64,000 bases of DNA from contig CAWJOU010000005.1 in the NCBI GenBank assembly GCA_963844575.1, positions 310,001 through 374,000 of the forward strand. Direction: 5' to 3'. The position numbers and the translations under genes were made by a program. Below are positions 54,798 through 62,478 of the stretch, in pieces. The DNA comes from DASZUK01 sp963844575 (GTDB lineage Bacteria > Actinomycetota > Acidimicrobiia > Acidimicrobiales > RAAP-2). The stretch's first letter is position 1. Each line of letters begins with the position of its first letter. Below the pieces are notes generated by a model. The model had not been told where the DNA came from and did not search any database. It was given only the letters and a program-made list of their open reading frames with translations.

Positions 54798-55526
54798 CTA
54801 CGAGCGGTGCAGGCGGGTGCAGCGCGGGCACGCAGGGCCCTTGGGTTGCCGGGTCAGCATGACGTTCTCTGGCTCGAGGTGCTTCCCGCAAACGGTCAAC
54901 ACCCCCTCATCGTCGTGGGCGACGAGCCGATGGGACAATTTCCCCCTGCTCGAGGTGACCCAGTATTGACCGAGGAGGGAGACCTCTCCGGCGTCAACCT
55001 CGCCGTCGGTGGGAGAGCAGAATTCGTCGGCGAGAACGCGCTTGGCGCCGGCCGGAAGCGGATCCTCAGGAAAGAACTCCTCGTAGACGGCGACGGCTTC
55101 GGCTGGCGACGCCACCTTGGTCGCCTCGAGGAGCACCCGGATGTCGTCCTGGTCCCGCCGGCCGCGCAGCGCTCGGAGCTTCATGGCCAACATCATCCGC
55201 GGGTCGGCGACGAAGACCTCCAGGTTCCCGTAGGTCCGGATCGGTCGCCACATCGGCTCGACGGCGAGGGGGAGGTAGACCTTGGCGTGGTCGTTCAGCC
55301 ACTCGGGGGGAAGGCCTCGTTCGATGCCGACGTCGCGGGCCGCGGCAAACACCGCCTCGGCTGGTTGGGCCACCGCGTCGATGTCGCCGGTGGCGACCCT
55401 CGACTGGTGGGACAGGACCATGACGGCGCCGCCGACGAGCCACAACTTGGCCCGGACACCTTCGGTCTTCAGCTTCGCCCCGAGTGCGCCGAGTGCCGCT
55501 TCCATCTCGACGCCGCTGATGGTCAC
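54798..55526 (-). CDS. Nucleotidyltransferase-fold protein with C-terminal zinc-ribbon-like end (toxin-like)
   Basis: 242 aa from GTG 55526, overlapping the upstream HTH gene stop by four bases (GTGA). The nucleotidyltransferase core is LWLVGGAVMVLSHQ followed by TGDIDAVAQ (hGG...DxD), then a conserved acidic/hydrophobic third strand (NLEVFVADPRMMLAMKLRA). This is the pattern of DUF6036/AbiEii-type enzymes. The last 45 residues carry VCGKHLEPENV and CPRCTRLHRS, a possible zinc site not usual for the family. With the HTH partner it forms a toxin-antitoxin-like pair (inference). Confidence 0.75.
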   Translation of the reverse strand: MTISGVEMEAALGALGAKLKTEGVRAKLWLVGGAVMVLSHQSRVATGDIDAVAQPAEAVFAAARDVGIERGLPPEWLNDHAKVYLPLAVEPMWRPIRTYGNLEVFVADPRMMLAMKLRALRGRRDQDDIRVLLEATKVASPAEAVAVYEEFFPEDPLPAGAKRVLADEFCSPTDGEVDAGEVSLLGQYWVTSSRGKLSHRLVAHDDEGVLTVCGKHLEPENVMLTRQPKGPACPRCTRLHRS

Positions 55527-56131
55527 ACACTCTCCAGTTCCCTGGCCGCAGCGAGGACGCCGTGGCGGAGTAGCGCGGCCGGGACGGTCAGCAGCTCCCA
55601 CTCCCGAAAGGTCTCCCCGTCGGCCAAGTACCAGAAGGGACGGGTGAATCGCTCCGGTTCCTGGGTCCATGGCGGGGGGTTCTGGTTCGCACGACAGCAG
55701 ATCTCTTCCACGACGCCGGCAATGAAGGCGTCCCAGCGGCTGTTTCCGGATAGGGCCGGGGGATCAGCGACTAGTGCGGCTAGCGCCGCGCCATCGGCCC
55801 GCAGCAGCCGGTCCCGGAGGTCGAGCACGGCTCGCAAGGCGGCGTCCTCTCGCCATCCGAGCTCGTGATCGGCGGTAGCGAGAGTCTCGGCCACCCGCCG
55901 CCCGGTGGCAGCCGCCGAATCCGTCGGAGCCCGTGTCACGCGGAGCTCGAGACCGAGCCCGCCGCGCTCGGCAATACGGGTGAGAAGGTCCACCGTCGGG
56001 TTGCGTCGTCCACCCTCGATGGCGGCGATCGTCGGCTGCGGAACGCCGGCCCGGGTGGCCAGTTCCCGCTGGGTCAGTCCGCGGCGGTGACGGGCCTCGG
56101 CTAGGAGCGCGGCGGCGCCATTTTTCTTCAC
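55523..56131 (-). CDS. Helix-turn-helix protein, partner of the nucleotidyltransferase
   Basis: 202 aa, GTG 56131 preceded by GGGGGT. The helix-turn-helix covers residues ~8-58 (ALLAEARHRRGLTQRELAT, GVPQPTIAAIEGGRRNPT). The rest is a helical domain with WREDAALRAVLDLRDRLLR and a C-terminal FWYLADGETFREWELLTVP, unlike simple antitoxins. A near-palindrome lies eight bases upstream of its start, consistent with autorepression. Confidence 0.8.
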   Translation of the reverse strand: MKKNGAAALLAEARHRRGLTQRELATRAGVPQPTIAAIEGGRRNPTVDLLTRIAERGGLGLELRVTRAPTDSAAATGRRVAETLATADHELGWREDAALRAVLDLRDRLLRADGAALAALVADPPALSGNSRWDAFIAGVVEEICCRANQNPPPWTQEPERFTRPFWYLADGETFREWELLTVPAALLRHGVLAAARELESV

Positions 56132-56138
56132 ACCCCCA

Positions 56139-56158
56139 TGATATCGAATTACGTATCA
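56139..56158. promoter_or_regulatory. Near-palindromic operator upstream of the HTH gene
   Basis: TGATAtcgAATTacgTATCA: five-base outer arms and a palindromic AATT centre within an AT-rich spot. Probable binding site of the adjacent HTH protein. The same TGATA/TATCA half-site occurs in the promoter at 60670. Confidence 0.55.
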
Positions 56159-56284
56159 ATATGTCCCCGCCGCCCCGTATGCCACCAGGGGATTCTCCGG
56201 CCGGTCCGCTTGCCTAAGGCAAGGGGCACCTGGTCTTCGACACCTTTAGACCTCAAGTCGCCGTGGGCGGCAGGAGGGAGGGGC

Positions 56285-56869
56285 TCAGCTGGCGTGGGCC
56301 AGCGGCAGGTGGCGCTCGCAGGTCCGGGCGGTCGGCTCGGCGGCCAGCCGGTCGTCAGAAATCCCGTCGTCGCAGACCTCGCAGCGGCCGTACGTGCCGT
56401 CCTGCAGGCGAGCGAGCGCACCGTCGACGTCGTCGAGCACCTGCTCGGCCGCGGCGAGCAGCGCGTCGTACCCGATCGCGATGCCTTCGTCGGCCACTTC
56501 GACCACGTCGCCGCGGTCGACTGCGTCGCCTACCACTTCGACAATTTCGACGACCTCGACGACCTCGACGTCGGCATCGACCATTTCGCCTACCACTTCG
56601 ACAACCTCGACTGCCGGTCGGGAGTCTGGCTCGACGGCGTCGTCCGGCAACGTCACCGGCACGACGACCTCGCCATTGACGACGGTGCTGGCCACGACGG
56701 CAGCCCGCCCATCGACCGCCACCTCGGCGTTGTCTTCGGCGCCCATATCGGCGTTGGGCTCGCCGGCGGCCTCGGGCCCGGCGTCGGGAGCGCCGTCGGC
56801 ACCAGCGCCAGCGGCGTCGGTCTCGCCAGCAACGTCAGCGGCCAAAGCGGGCTCGGGGACCGGCTCCAT
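56285..56869 (-). CDS. TraR/DksA-type zinc-finger protein with Val/Glu-rich repeats
   Basis: 194 aa from ATG 56869; the open frame continues upstream but that part is antisense to the divergent aminotransferase. The C-terminal ~70 residues are a DksA/TraR zinc finger: LARLQDGTYGRCEVCDDGI and ARTCERHLPL, with Cys-x2-Cys and Cys-x2-His. The N-terminus is Ala/Asp-rich, and residues ~85-135 are a run of Val-Val-Glu-Val units (VEVVEVVEIVEVVGDAVD). DksA-like proteins bind RNA polymerase; that role is inferred. The repeat segment is unusual. Confidence 0.75.
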   Translation of the reverse strand: MEPVPEPALAADVAGETDAAGAGADGAPDAGPEAAGEPNADMGAEDNAEVAVDGRAAVVASTVVNGEVVVPVTLPDDAVEPDSRPAVEVVEVVGEMVDADVEVVEVVEIVEVVGDAVDRGDVVEVADEGIAIGYDALLAAAEQVLDDVDGALARLQDGTYGRCEVCDDGISDDRLAAEPTARTCERHLPLAHAS

Positions 56870-56926
56870 CGGTCGGAGGCTACCGGCTGTACCGACAGGG
56901 TCGGCGGACCTCCATAGGCTGAGGAG

Positions 56927-58393
56927 GTGACGGCCGATCGCGGAACGACGGAGCAGTTGGACGACGAGGTGGCAGACGACGGCCGAGAGGCGGGAGCGGC
57001 GCTGGCCGAGCTGGTCGGGGCGGACCTGGCGGTCCCGTGCGTCGACGGCGTCGACCGTCCCTACCGGGACCTCGACGGGGCGGCGTCCACGCCGGCGACC
57101 ACGTCGGTGGCGGCGAAAGTTGCCGAGTTCCTGCCCTGGTACTCCAGCGTGCACCGGGGCGCCGGGTACAAGTCGCGGGTGGCGACCGCGGCCTACGAAG
57201 CGGCGCGGGCCCGGATCCTCGAGTTCAGCGGCCGCGGCGGGGACGACGTGGCCGTCATCTGCCGGAACGCGACCGAGGCGATCAACCATCTCGCCTACCG
57301 GCTCCCGTTCGGACCCGGGGACGTCGTGGTCACGACGGTCGTCGAGCACCACGCCAACCTACTCCCGTGGGGCCGGGTGGCCGAGCGGCGGTACGTGGAG
57401 TGCGACCGGGAGGGGACGTTCGGGGTGGACGACGTCGCGGCGGCGCTGGACGCGGCGATCCAGGACGGGCGGCGGCCGGCGCTGCTGGCGGTGACGGGGG
57501 CGTCGAACGTGACGGGCTGGCTGCCGCCGGTGACGGCGATCTGCGAGGCGGCGCACGAGCGCGGCGTCCGGGTGGCCGTCGACGCGGCGCAACTGGCGCC
57601 ACACCGGCCGCTGCCACCGGGCCCGGACTTCCTGGCGTTCAGCGGCCACAAGCTCTATGCACCGTTCGGGGCGGGCGCGCTGGTCGGGCCGCGCGAGGCG
57701 TTCGTCGACGGCGAGCCGTTCCTGGCGGGCGGCGGCGCGGTCGACCTGGTCGACATTGACGAGGTGATCTGGACGGAGCCGCCGGAGCGGGAGGAGGCGG
57801 GGTCGCCGAACGTCGTCGGCGCGGTGGCGTTCGACGCGGCGATGGCGGAGCTCTCGGCGATCGGCTGGCCGGCGATCGTCGCCCACGAGACCTGGCTGGC
57901 GGGTCGGCTGCGGCGGGGGCTGGCGGCGATCGACGGGGTCACGCTCCTCGGCCCGGAGCCGGCGGCGGGCGGCGGGGACGAGGACGGTCTGGCGGTCGCG
58001 GCGTTCACGGTCGAGGGGATGCACCATGCGCTGGTCGCGGCCCGGCTCAGCGCGGAATGGGCCATCGGCGTCCGGCACGGTTGCTTCTGTGCGCACCCGT
58101 ACCTGCTGCGGTTGCTGGGCCTCGGGCCGGGGGCGGTGGCGGAGGCGCGGCGGCAGGTGCTGGCCGGCGACCGGCGGGACATCCCGGGCGCGGTCCGGGC
58201 GAGCTGCGGCCTCGGGACGACGGACGCGGACGTCGACGCGCTGCTGGCCGCGGTCGCCGAGCTGGCGGCCGGCGCGCCGGCGCCGGTCCCGTACGCACAG
58301 GACCCGGTGACGGGCGACTTCTTCCCCGACTCGGACCGCCTCGGTTGGGCGTCGGCGGACCGGCCGGCCGGCTCGGCGTGCGCCCGCGGCTGA
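56927..58393 (+). CDS. Aminotransferase class V (cysteine desulfurase-like)
   Basis: 488 aa. PLP-binding Lys in FLAFSGHKLYAPFGAGALV (~residue 243), His in TVVEHHANLLPWG, and a Cys near the end in VRHGCFCAHPYLLRLL, the arrangement of SufS/CsdA group II cysteine desulfurases that release sulfur from cysteine. No suf scaffold genes are nearby, so a dedicated role is possible. The start is uncertain: GTG 56927 sits inside the GGAGGTGA ribosome-like sequence; TTG 56957 or a following GTG may be used instead. Divergent from the DksA-like gene with 57 bp between. Confidence 0.85.
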   Translation: MTADRGTTEQLDDEVADDGREAGAALAELVGADLAVPCVDGVDRPYRDLDGAASTPATTSVAAKVAEFLPWYSSVHRGAGYKSRVATAAYEAARARILEFSGRGGDDVAVICRNATEAINHLAYRLPFGPGDVVVTTVVEHHANLLPWGRVAERRYVECDREGTFGVDDVAAALDAAIQDGRRPALLAVTGASNVTGWLPPVTAICEAAHERGVRVAVDAAQLAPHRPLPPGPDFLAFSGHKLYAPFGAGALVGPREAFVDGEPFLAGGGAVDLVDIDEVIWTEPPEREEAGSPNVVGAVAFDAAMAELSAIGWPAIVAHETWLAGRLRRGLAAIDGVTLLGPEPAAGGGDEDGLAVAAFTVEGMHHALVAARLSAEWAIGVRHGCFCAHPYLLRLLGLGPGAVAEARRQVLAGDRRDIPGAVRASCGLGTTDADVDALLAAVAELAAGAPAPVPYAQDPVTGDFFPDSDRLGWASADRPAGSACARG

Positions 58394-59559
58394 TGGGCGA
58401 CCAGATCCGCCATCGCCAGCCCCGCCCCCGCCGGAGTGACCGGCCATACCGGGCTCAACGGCTGGCCCGACTGGCGCTCGCCGGCCCAATGGTCGGCGTC
58501 AGCCTGGCGGTCGTCCTGGTCGGGTCGGCCGGCGCGGCGAGCGGGACGGCGGCGAGCACGCTGGCCGGCCGGGCGACGACGGGGCAAGAGGCGTGGGTGG
58601 CGACGGACGCGTTCGTCAGCCACCCCGGGAAGACGGTCACGCCGGTCGACCTGGTCGGCCGTCGGGCCGATGCCGCGGTCACGACGGCGAGCCAACCGAC
58701 GGCGCTGGCGGTCGCGCCCGGCGGCCGGTCGGTGCTGGTGGCGAACGAGGGCGCGGACACGCTCAGCGTCGTCGACGCGACGAGCGGCGCGGTCACCGCG
58801 ACGGTCAAGGTCGGCCTGGAGCCCGACGCGGTGGCGGTCGTCCCCGGCGGTGCGGGCGGCCACGGGACGGCGCTGGTGGCGAACTTCGGCGACGGGACGG
58901 TCACGCCGATCGACCTGGGAACCGAGCGGGCGAGCCCGCCGATCCCGGTCGGCCACCAGCCGGACGCGATCGGCGTGTGGGCGACCGGTGGCACGGCCGG
59001 CAAGCCGGTCGGCGGGGTGGCGCTGGTGGCGAACTTCGCCGACGGCACGGTCACGCCGATCGACCTGGCGACGATGCAGGCCGGGCCGGCAGTCAGCGCG
59101 GGCAGCGAACCGGACGCGGTCGGCATCGTGACGGCCGGTACCAGCCCGGCGACCGCGCTGGTCGCGGACTTCGGGTCGGACACGGTCATCCCGGTCGACC
59201 TGGCGACGATGGCCGACGGGCCGCCGGTCGGCGTCGGCGGCAACCCGACGGGGATGGCCGTCGCGGCCGACGGGACGGCGTGGGTCGTCGGCGGGAACAT
59301 GCTCACTCCGCTCGCCAGTCCGGCCGGTTCGGCCTCAGCCGGGGCGGCTGGGGCCGGGACGACACCGCCGGCGTTCACCGCGGGCACCCCGCTGGCGTTG
59401 CCGCACCTCGGCGAAGCGGTCGCGCTCCAGGGCACGACGACCGCGTGGGTGGCCCTCCAGGACGGCGCGCTGGCGCCAGTCGACCTGGCCTCAGGGCACG
59501 TCGGCGCGGCGGTCCACGTCGGTGGCCGCCCGTCAGCGGTCGCCATCTCCGCCGGGTAG
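58393..59559 (+). CDS. Secreted beta-propeller (YVTN-type) repeat protein
   Basis: 388 aa, ATG 58393 overlapping the upstream stop (TGATG). Signal peptide: basic QIRHRQPRPRRSDRPYRAQR then LALAGPMVGVSLAVVLVGSA. The mature part has about seven blade repeats with 'VALVANFADGTVTPIDLAT' and 'GSEPDAVGIV' units, the YVTN/Lactonase-like propeller pattern; a Ser/Ala/Gly linker interrupts near residue 315. Exported; ligand unknown. Co-transcribed with the aminotransferase, though the functional link is unclear. Confidence 0.8.
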   Translation: MGDQIRHRQPRPRRSDRPYRAQRLARLALAGPMVGVSLAVVLVGSAGAASGTAASTLAGRATTGQEAWVATDAFVSHPGKTVTPVDLVGRRADAAVTTASQPTALAVAPGGRSVLVANEGADTLSVVDATSGAVTATVKVGLEPDAVAVVPGGAGGHGTALVANFGDGTVTPIDLGTERASPPIPVGHQPDAIGVWATGGTAGKPVGGVALVANFADGTVTPIDLATMQAGPAVSAGSEPDAVGIVTAGTSPATALVADFGSDTVIPVDLATMADGPPVGVGGNPTGMAVAADGTAWVVGGNMLTPLASPAGSASAGAAGAGTTPPAFTAGTPLALPHLGEAVALQGTTTAWVALQDGALAPVDLASGHVGAAVHVGGRPSAVAISAG

Positions 59560-59605
59560 TTGGCCACGGCCCCCGGTCGATATCGGATCTGATGGTCTCC
59601 GGTCA

Positions 59606-60244
59606 CTACCTATGTTCTTCGTGCTCCTCCTTCAGTGCCTCGAGTCGCCGACGAGCATCGGCTGCGGACGTGGGTCGGGCAGCACGAGGCTCGGGCAATT
59701 CTGCGAGGGGCGGGACCGTTCGCCGAACAGACACGTCGATCCCCCTCTCGGCCGCAAACAGCTCCAGGGCCGGGAGGACCGCCAGATCCTTCGGACGCCC
59801 AGCGGCCTGCTTGGATCGAATGACATCGCCCAGGTGAGCAACGCGGACCTCGGCTTCCCCTACGACGAGGGTGACCGCTCGACGATCAAGGTCGGAGAAG
59901 CCCTCGGTCCCATCGGGGAAGAACGTCAGGTCGAAGTGACCGAATTCGCAGGTCAGGTTCAGCATCCTCATGTTGACCAGCAACTCGGGGGCCGGATCGA
60001 ACGCGACACCGTCCGGCGCGTCCGGCGTCCGGAGCCGAGCATCGAGAGCCCGGAGGGCCTTGGCGACCCGATCGAGGTTCGCGGGGTCGGTTCCCGGGGT
60101 AAAGTCGATGTCCTGGGTCGGCGGCACCGGTGCCTGGTGAATCTCGGCCGCGAACCCGCCCACGATGACGTACTCGACCGCGGCCGTGTTGAAGACGGCG
60201 ATGATCGATTCACCGTCGAGAGGTCGGTCAGCCTCGTTCGGCAT
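59606..60244 (-). CDS. Nucleotidyltransferase-fold protein (toxin-like, second copy)
   Basis: 212 aa. Core: VEYVIVGGFAAEIHQAPVP then TQDIDFTPGT, the GG...DxD nucleotidyltransferase signature, with a third acidic strand region FGHFDLTFFPDG and VRVAHLGDVIRSKQAAGRPKD. This is typical of AbiEii/MNT-like families that modify tRNA or proteins. A charged tail ends the protein (RRLEALKEEHEEH). Its start overlaps the stop of the HTH gene at 60244. Confidence 0.78.
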   Translation of the reverse strand: MPNEADRPLDGESIIAVFNTAAVEYVIVGGFAAEIHQAPVPPTQDIDFTPGTDPANLDRVAKALRALDARLRTPDAPDGVAFDPAPELLVNMRMLNLTCEFGHFDLTFFPDGTEGFSDLDRRAVTLVVGEAEVRVAHLGDVIRSKQAAGRPKDLAVLPALELFAAERGIDVSVRRTVPPLAELPEPRAARPTSAADARRRLEALKEEHEEHR

Positions 60245-60609
60245 CAGAACCCGGCGCGGCGACCCGCCTCGGCGAACTTGCGAAGGTTCGACTCATGGCG
60301 CCGGTCGAGCGCTTCTTTTTGCTCAGCCGAGAGCGCCGCGTGGAGCGCTTCGAGCACCTGGTCATGGTCGTCGATCGGCTCGACCCGGGTCCGCATCTCC
60401 AGGCCAACGGCCGCCAGCAGCCGCTCAACCGTGGAGAACTGCGGGTCGGCCGCGCCGGACTCGATGCGGGCGATGGTCGACTGCGAGATGCCGGAGACGT
60501 CGGCCAGCTGCCGTTGGGTCATCTTGACTCGAACCCGAGCGAGGGCGACCAGACTCCCGGCCAGCGTGGTGCGCCGAGTCATGGCTCTCGAAGACCTCAT
60601 GGTACCCAT
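60244..60609 (-). CDS. XRE helix-turn-helix protein, antitoxin-like partner
   Basis: 121 aa if ATG 60609 is used; ATG 60600 and 60582 (the latter with GAGAG upstream) are alternatives. Helix-turn-helix: KMTQRQLADVSGISQSTIA, RIESGAADPQFSTVERLL. Then a helical charged region (EALHAALSAEQKEALDRRH). Pair arrangement HTH then nucleotidyltransferase matches the module at 54.8-56.1 kb. Confidence 0.78.
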   Translation of the reverse strand: MGTMRSSRAMTRRTTLAGSLVALARVRVKMTQRQLADVSGISQSTIARIESGAADPQFSTVERLLAAVGLEMRTRVEPIDDHDQVLEALHAALSAEQKEALDRRHESNLRKFAEAGRRAGF

Positions 60610-60669
60610 GATAGCGCCTACGCCATCAAGCAGGACGCGTTCCAGGACATTCCCGCGGGCGGTCCTCCA

Positions 60670-60683
60670 TATCAGATCTGATA
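60670..60683. promoter_or_regulatory. 14-bp palindrome and -10 element ahead of a leaderless-type start
   Basis: tatcagatctgata is perfectly self-complementary. TAATAT at 60682-60687 overlaps it and places the expected transcription start at about 60694, the ATG of the next gene, implying a leaderless mRNA. A related sequence, tatcggatctgatg, occurs at 59581-59594 past the other end of the divergent module. Confidence 0.6.
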
Positions 60684-60693
60684 ATATCCTGGA

Positions 60694-61414
60694 ATGCCCG
60701 ACGGCGCGAAGAGGCCCCCCGGGCTCGCGCGACCGGAGCTCGTCCGGGTGCTCGAATCAGCCGCCGCGCTCCAGGAGATCGTCCCCGATGCGGTCCTCGT
60801 CGGCAGTTCGGCGGCCGCGCTCTCGGCCAATCACCACTCGTCGTACGACCACGACCACGTCCTGACTGACCTGGCCGAACGGTTCGACACGGTCCTCCAG
60901 GCGGTCGAGGAAACGGACGGGTGGGTGACCAACCGGGCGATGCCGGGCAAGATCACCCTCGACGACCTCGGAGGCATCGAGTCCGGCGTCCGACAGCTGA
61001 TCCGGCGGGCGCCGCTCGAAGCGACCGAGGTCATCCTCCCCTCCGGCCACCGCCTCCGGGTACCGACGGCCGACGAGATCCTTCGGATCAAGGGTTTCCT
61101 CGTCGTCCGGCGCCACCAGACGCGGGACTACCTCGACGTCGTCGCCCTGGCCGATCGTTGCGGCATCGCCCACGCCGGCGAAGTGCTCGGCGACATCGAC
61201 CGGTACTACGAGGACCAACGAGACCCGGGCGCGGCCGGCGTCGCCACCCAGCTCGTCCAACAGCTCGCGGATCCCCGACCGGCCGACCGTCGAACCGTCG
61301 AACCGTCGAACCGTCGACGAGCTGGCCCGCTACAAGGGTTTGGATGCCCGCTGGACGGACTGGCCGGCTGTGACCAAGGTCTGTCGGGCGCTGACGGTGG
61401 AGATGGTCCGGTGA
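60694..61414 (+). CDS. Nucleotidyltransferase-fold protein, frame broken by an expanded 8-bp repeat
   Basis: ATG 60694. Core nucleotidyltransferase pattern: AVLVGSSAAALSAN followed by SYDHDHVLTDLAERFD, then LRVPTADEILRIKGFLVV and RRHQTRDYLDVVALADR. At 61286-61317 four copies of accgtcga interrupt the frame; the expected C-terminus (VDELARYKGLDARWTDWPA, ending VEMVR at 61414) is in the next frame. With two or five copies the protein would read through to that stop (two copies gives 224 residues). With four copies the frame instead continues into the downstream HTH gene, giving a 394-residue fusion ending at 61878. Confidence 0.75.
61286..61317 (+). repeat. Four perfect copies of an 8-bp repeat inside a coding region
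   Basis: Units accgtcga at 61286, 61294, 61302 and 61310. Eight is not a multiple of three, so each copy gained or lost moves the frame. Copy numbers 2 and 5 keep the upstream and downstream coding parts in register; the observed 4 does not. Confidence 0.92.
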
Positions 61415-61878
61415 GCACCGGCCTCGCGTTCCGCAACGTCGACGCGTCGCCCGACGACCCCGTCGAGACGTGGCCGTTCGAAGCGGTCGTCGCCGCGGTC
61501 GAACGCGGCTTCCTCCCCGACTGGCGGCGGCTGGCCCGAGCCATCGCCGCCGACCCGTGGGGGCCGGTGGCCCAGGCAGTCGACGACGCGATCCGACTGT
61601 CCCATCCGTACGGCACGACCGAGCTCTTTGACGCGGTAATCGCCCGCGCCCGCGACGACGCGGCCGACGCCGAACGACAAGAGGTGGCCGCCGAGATCGG
61701 AGGGCTCGTCGCCGGCTCGGGACTCAGCCGCCAGGCGTTCGCCACCCGGATCGGCACGTCGGCCTCCCGCTTGTCGACCTACCTGAACGGCAAGGTGACG
61801 CCGTCGGCGGCCCTCATGGTCCGGATGCGCCGCGTCGTGCCGGACTTCGTCAACGCCGACGCTCGCACACCTGACTGA
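61411..61878 (+). CDS. Helix-turn-helix protein, partner of the third nucleotidyltransferase
   Basis: 155 aa from GTG 61411, which overlaps the nucleotidyltransferase stop (61412-61414) as GTGA when that frame is used. N-terminal DPVETWPFEAVVAAVERGF, FLPDWRRLARAIAADPWG and YGTTELFDAVIARARDDAA, then a C-terminal helix-turn-helix (LSRQAFATRIGTSASRLST, YLNGKVTPSAALMVRM). HTH at the C-terminus distinguishes it from the other two partners. In the present sequence it is in frame with, and fused to, the preceding gene. Confidence 0.72.
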   Translation: MSTGLAFRNVDASPDDPVETWPFEAVVAAVERGFLPDWRRLARAIAADPWGPVAQAVDDAIRLSHPYGTTELFDAVIARARDDAADAERQEVAAEIGGLVAGSGLSRQAFATRIGTSASRLSTYLNGKVTPSAALMVRMRRVVPDFVNADARTPD

Positions 61879-62183
61879 CGGCTGGTCTCCGCGATCAGCC
61901 ATCCGGTCCCGCCGTAGCGGGCCGCGATCATCACTGCCTCGTCCAGAAGGGGACGCGGATCGAGGATCCCGAACACCTCAGGGTGAGGGTAACGAACACC
62001 ATCACGAGCCGAAAGGCTGAACCCATCGAGGAGCTGCGACAACTTCCCACGTCGGGAGCCGTGGAGTGCTTGGAGCAGCCGCCAGTGACGGCTCGTCGGC
62101 AACACCGCCTCATCGTCGGGGAGCTCCGCCGGCCACGCCCCGCTGGCCAACCGCACGGCCAGATACTCGTCAATGACGATCAC
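61779..62183 (-). CDS. Possible PIN-like toxin, C-terminus overlapping the convergent HTH gene
   Basis: 134 aa from GTG 62183. N-terminal MIVIDEYLAVRLASGAWPA resembles the first strand and acidic residue of PIN-type toxins; HWRLLQALHGSRRGKLSQL, VRYPHPEVFGILDPRPLLD and AARYGGTGWLIAETSRQ are plausible domain sequence. The last ~33 residues (QSGVRASALTKSGTTRRIR) overlap the antisense HTH gene and look like read-through, so the protein may be truncated. Preceded by a small acidic ORF, as in toxin-antitoxin pairs. Family assignment is tentative. Confidence 0.5.
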   Translation of the reverse strand: MIVIDEYLAVRLASGAWPAELPDDEAVLPTSRHWRLLQALHGSRRGKLSQLLDGFSLSARDGVRYPHPEVFGILDPRPLLDEAVMIAARYGGTGWLIAETSRQSGVRASALTKSGTTRRIRTMRAADGVTLPFR

Positions 62184-62200
62184 CGATCAGGACAGATAGG

Positions 62201-62398
62201 TCAAACGTCGGCGTCAGCGCTACTATCGCCGTCCCCGAGCAACGGATCCGCGTCGCCGACCGCGTCAAGCGCTGCCTGGAATTCCTCCACCAGGTCGCCA
62301 GTAGTCAGCCGACGCGCAAACTCCCGATCGGCCTCGGTAAACCTGGGGTCGCCCGCCCGGCGGCGGCGGTCTTCCAAGAGCTCCTCACCGATGCTCAT
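62201..62398 (-). CDS. Small antitoxin-like protein
   Basis: 65 aa from ATG 62398; a GGAGGTGG lies 13 bases upstream and TTG 62404 is an alternative. Sequence SIGEELLEDRRRRAGDPRF, REFARRLTTGDLVEEFQAA is helical and charged with an acidic end (DPLLGDGDSSADADV). 17 bp upstream of the PIN-like gene on the same strand, the usual antitoxin-toxin order. Confidence 0.5.
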   Translation of the reverse strand: MSIGEELLEDRRRRAGDPRFTEADREFARRLTTGDLVEEFQAALDAVGDADPLLGDGDSSADADV

Positions 62399-62478
62399 GT
62401 CCAACAGTTTGCCACCTCCCACTGAAAGTGTGACACCGGCCGCCCGGCCGCCTCAGCGAAGAACGCCTCGCGGTCGAT

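Noticed and set aside
58455..59606. Minus-strand frame opposite the beta-propeller gene
   Set aside because: Mirror of the propeller repeats; no signal peptide or start context.
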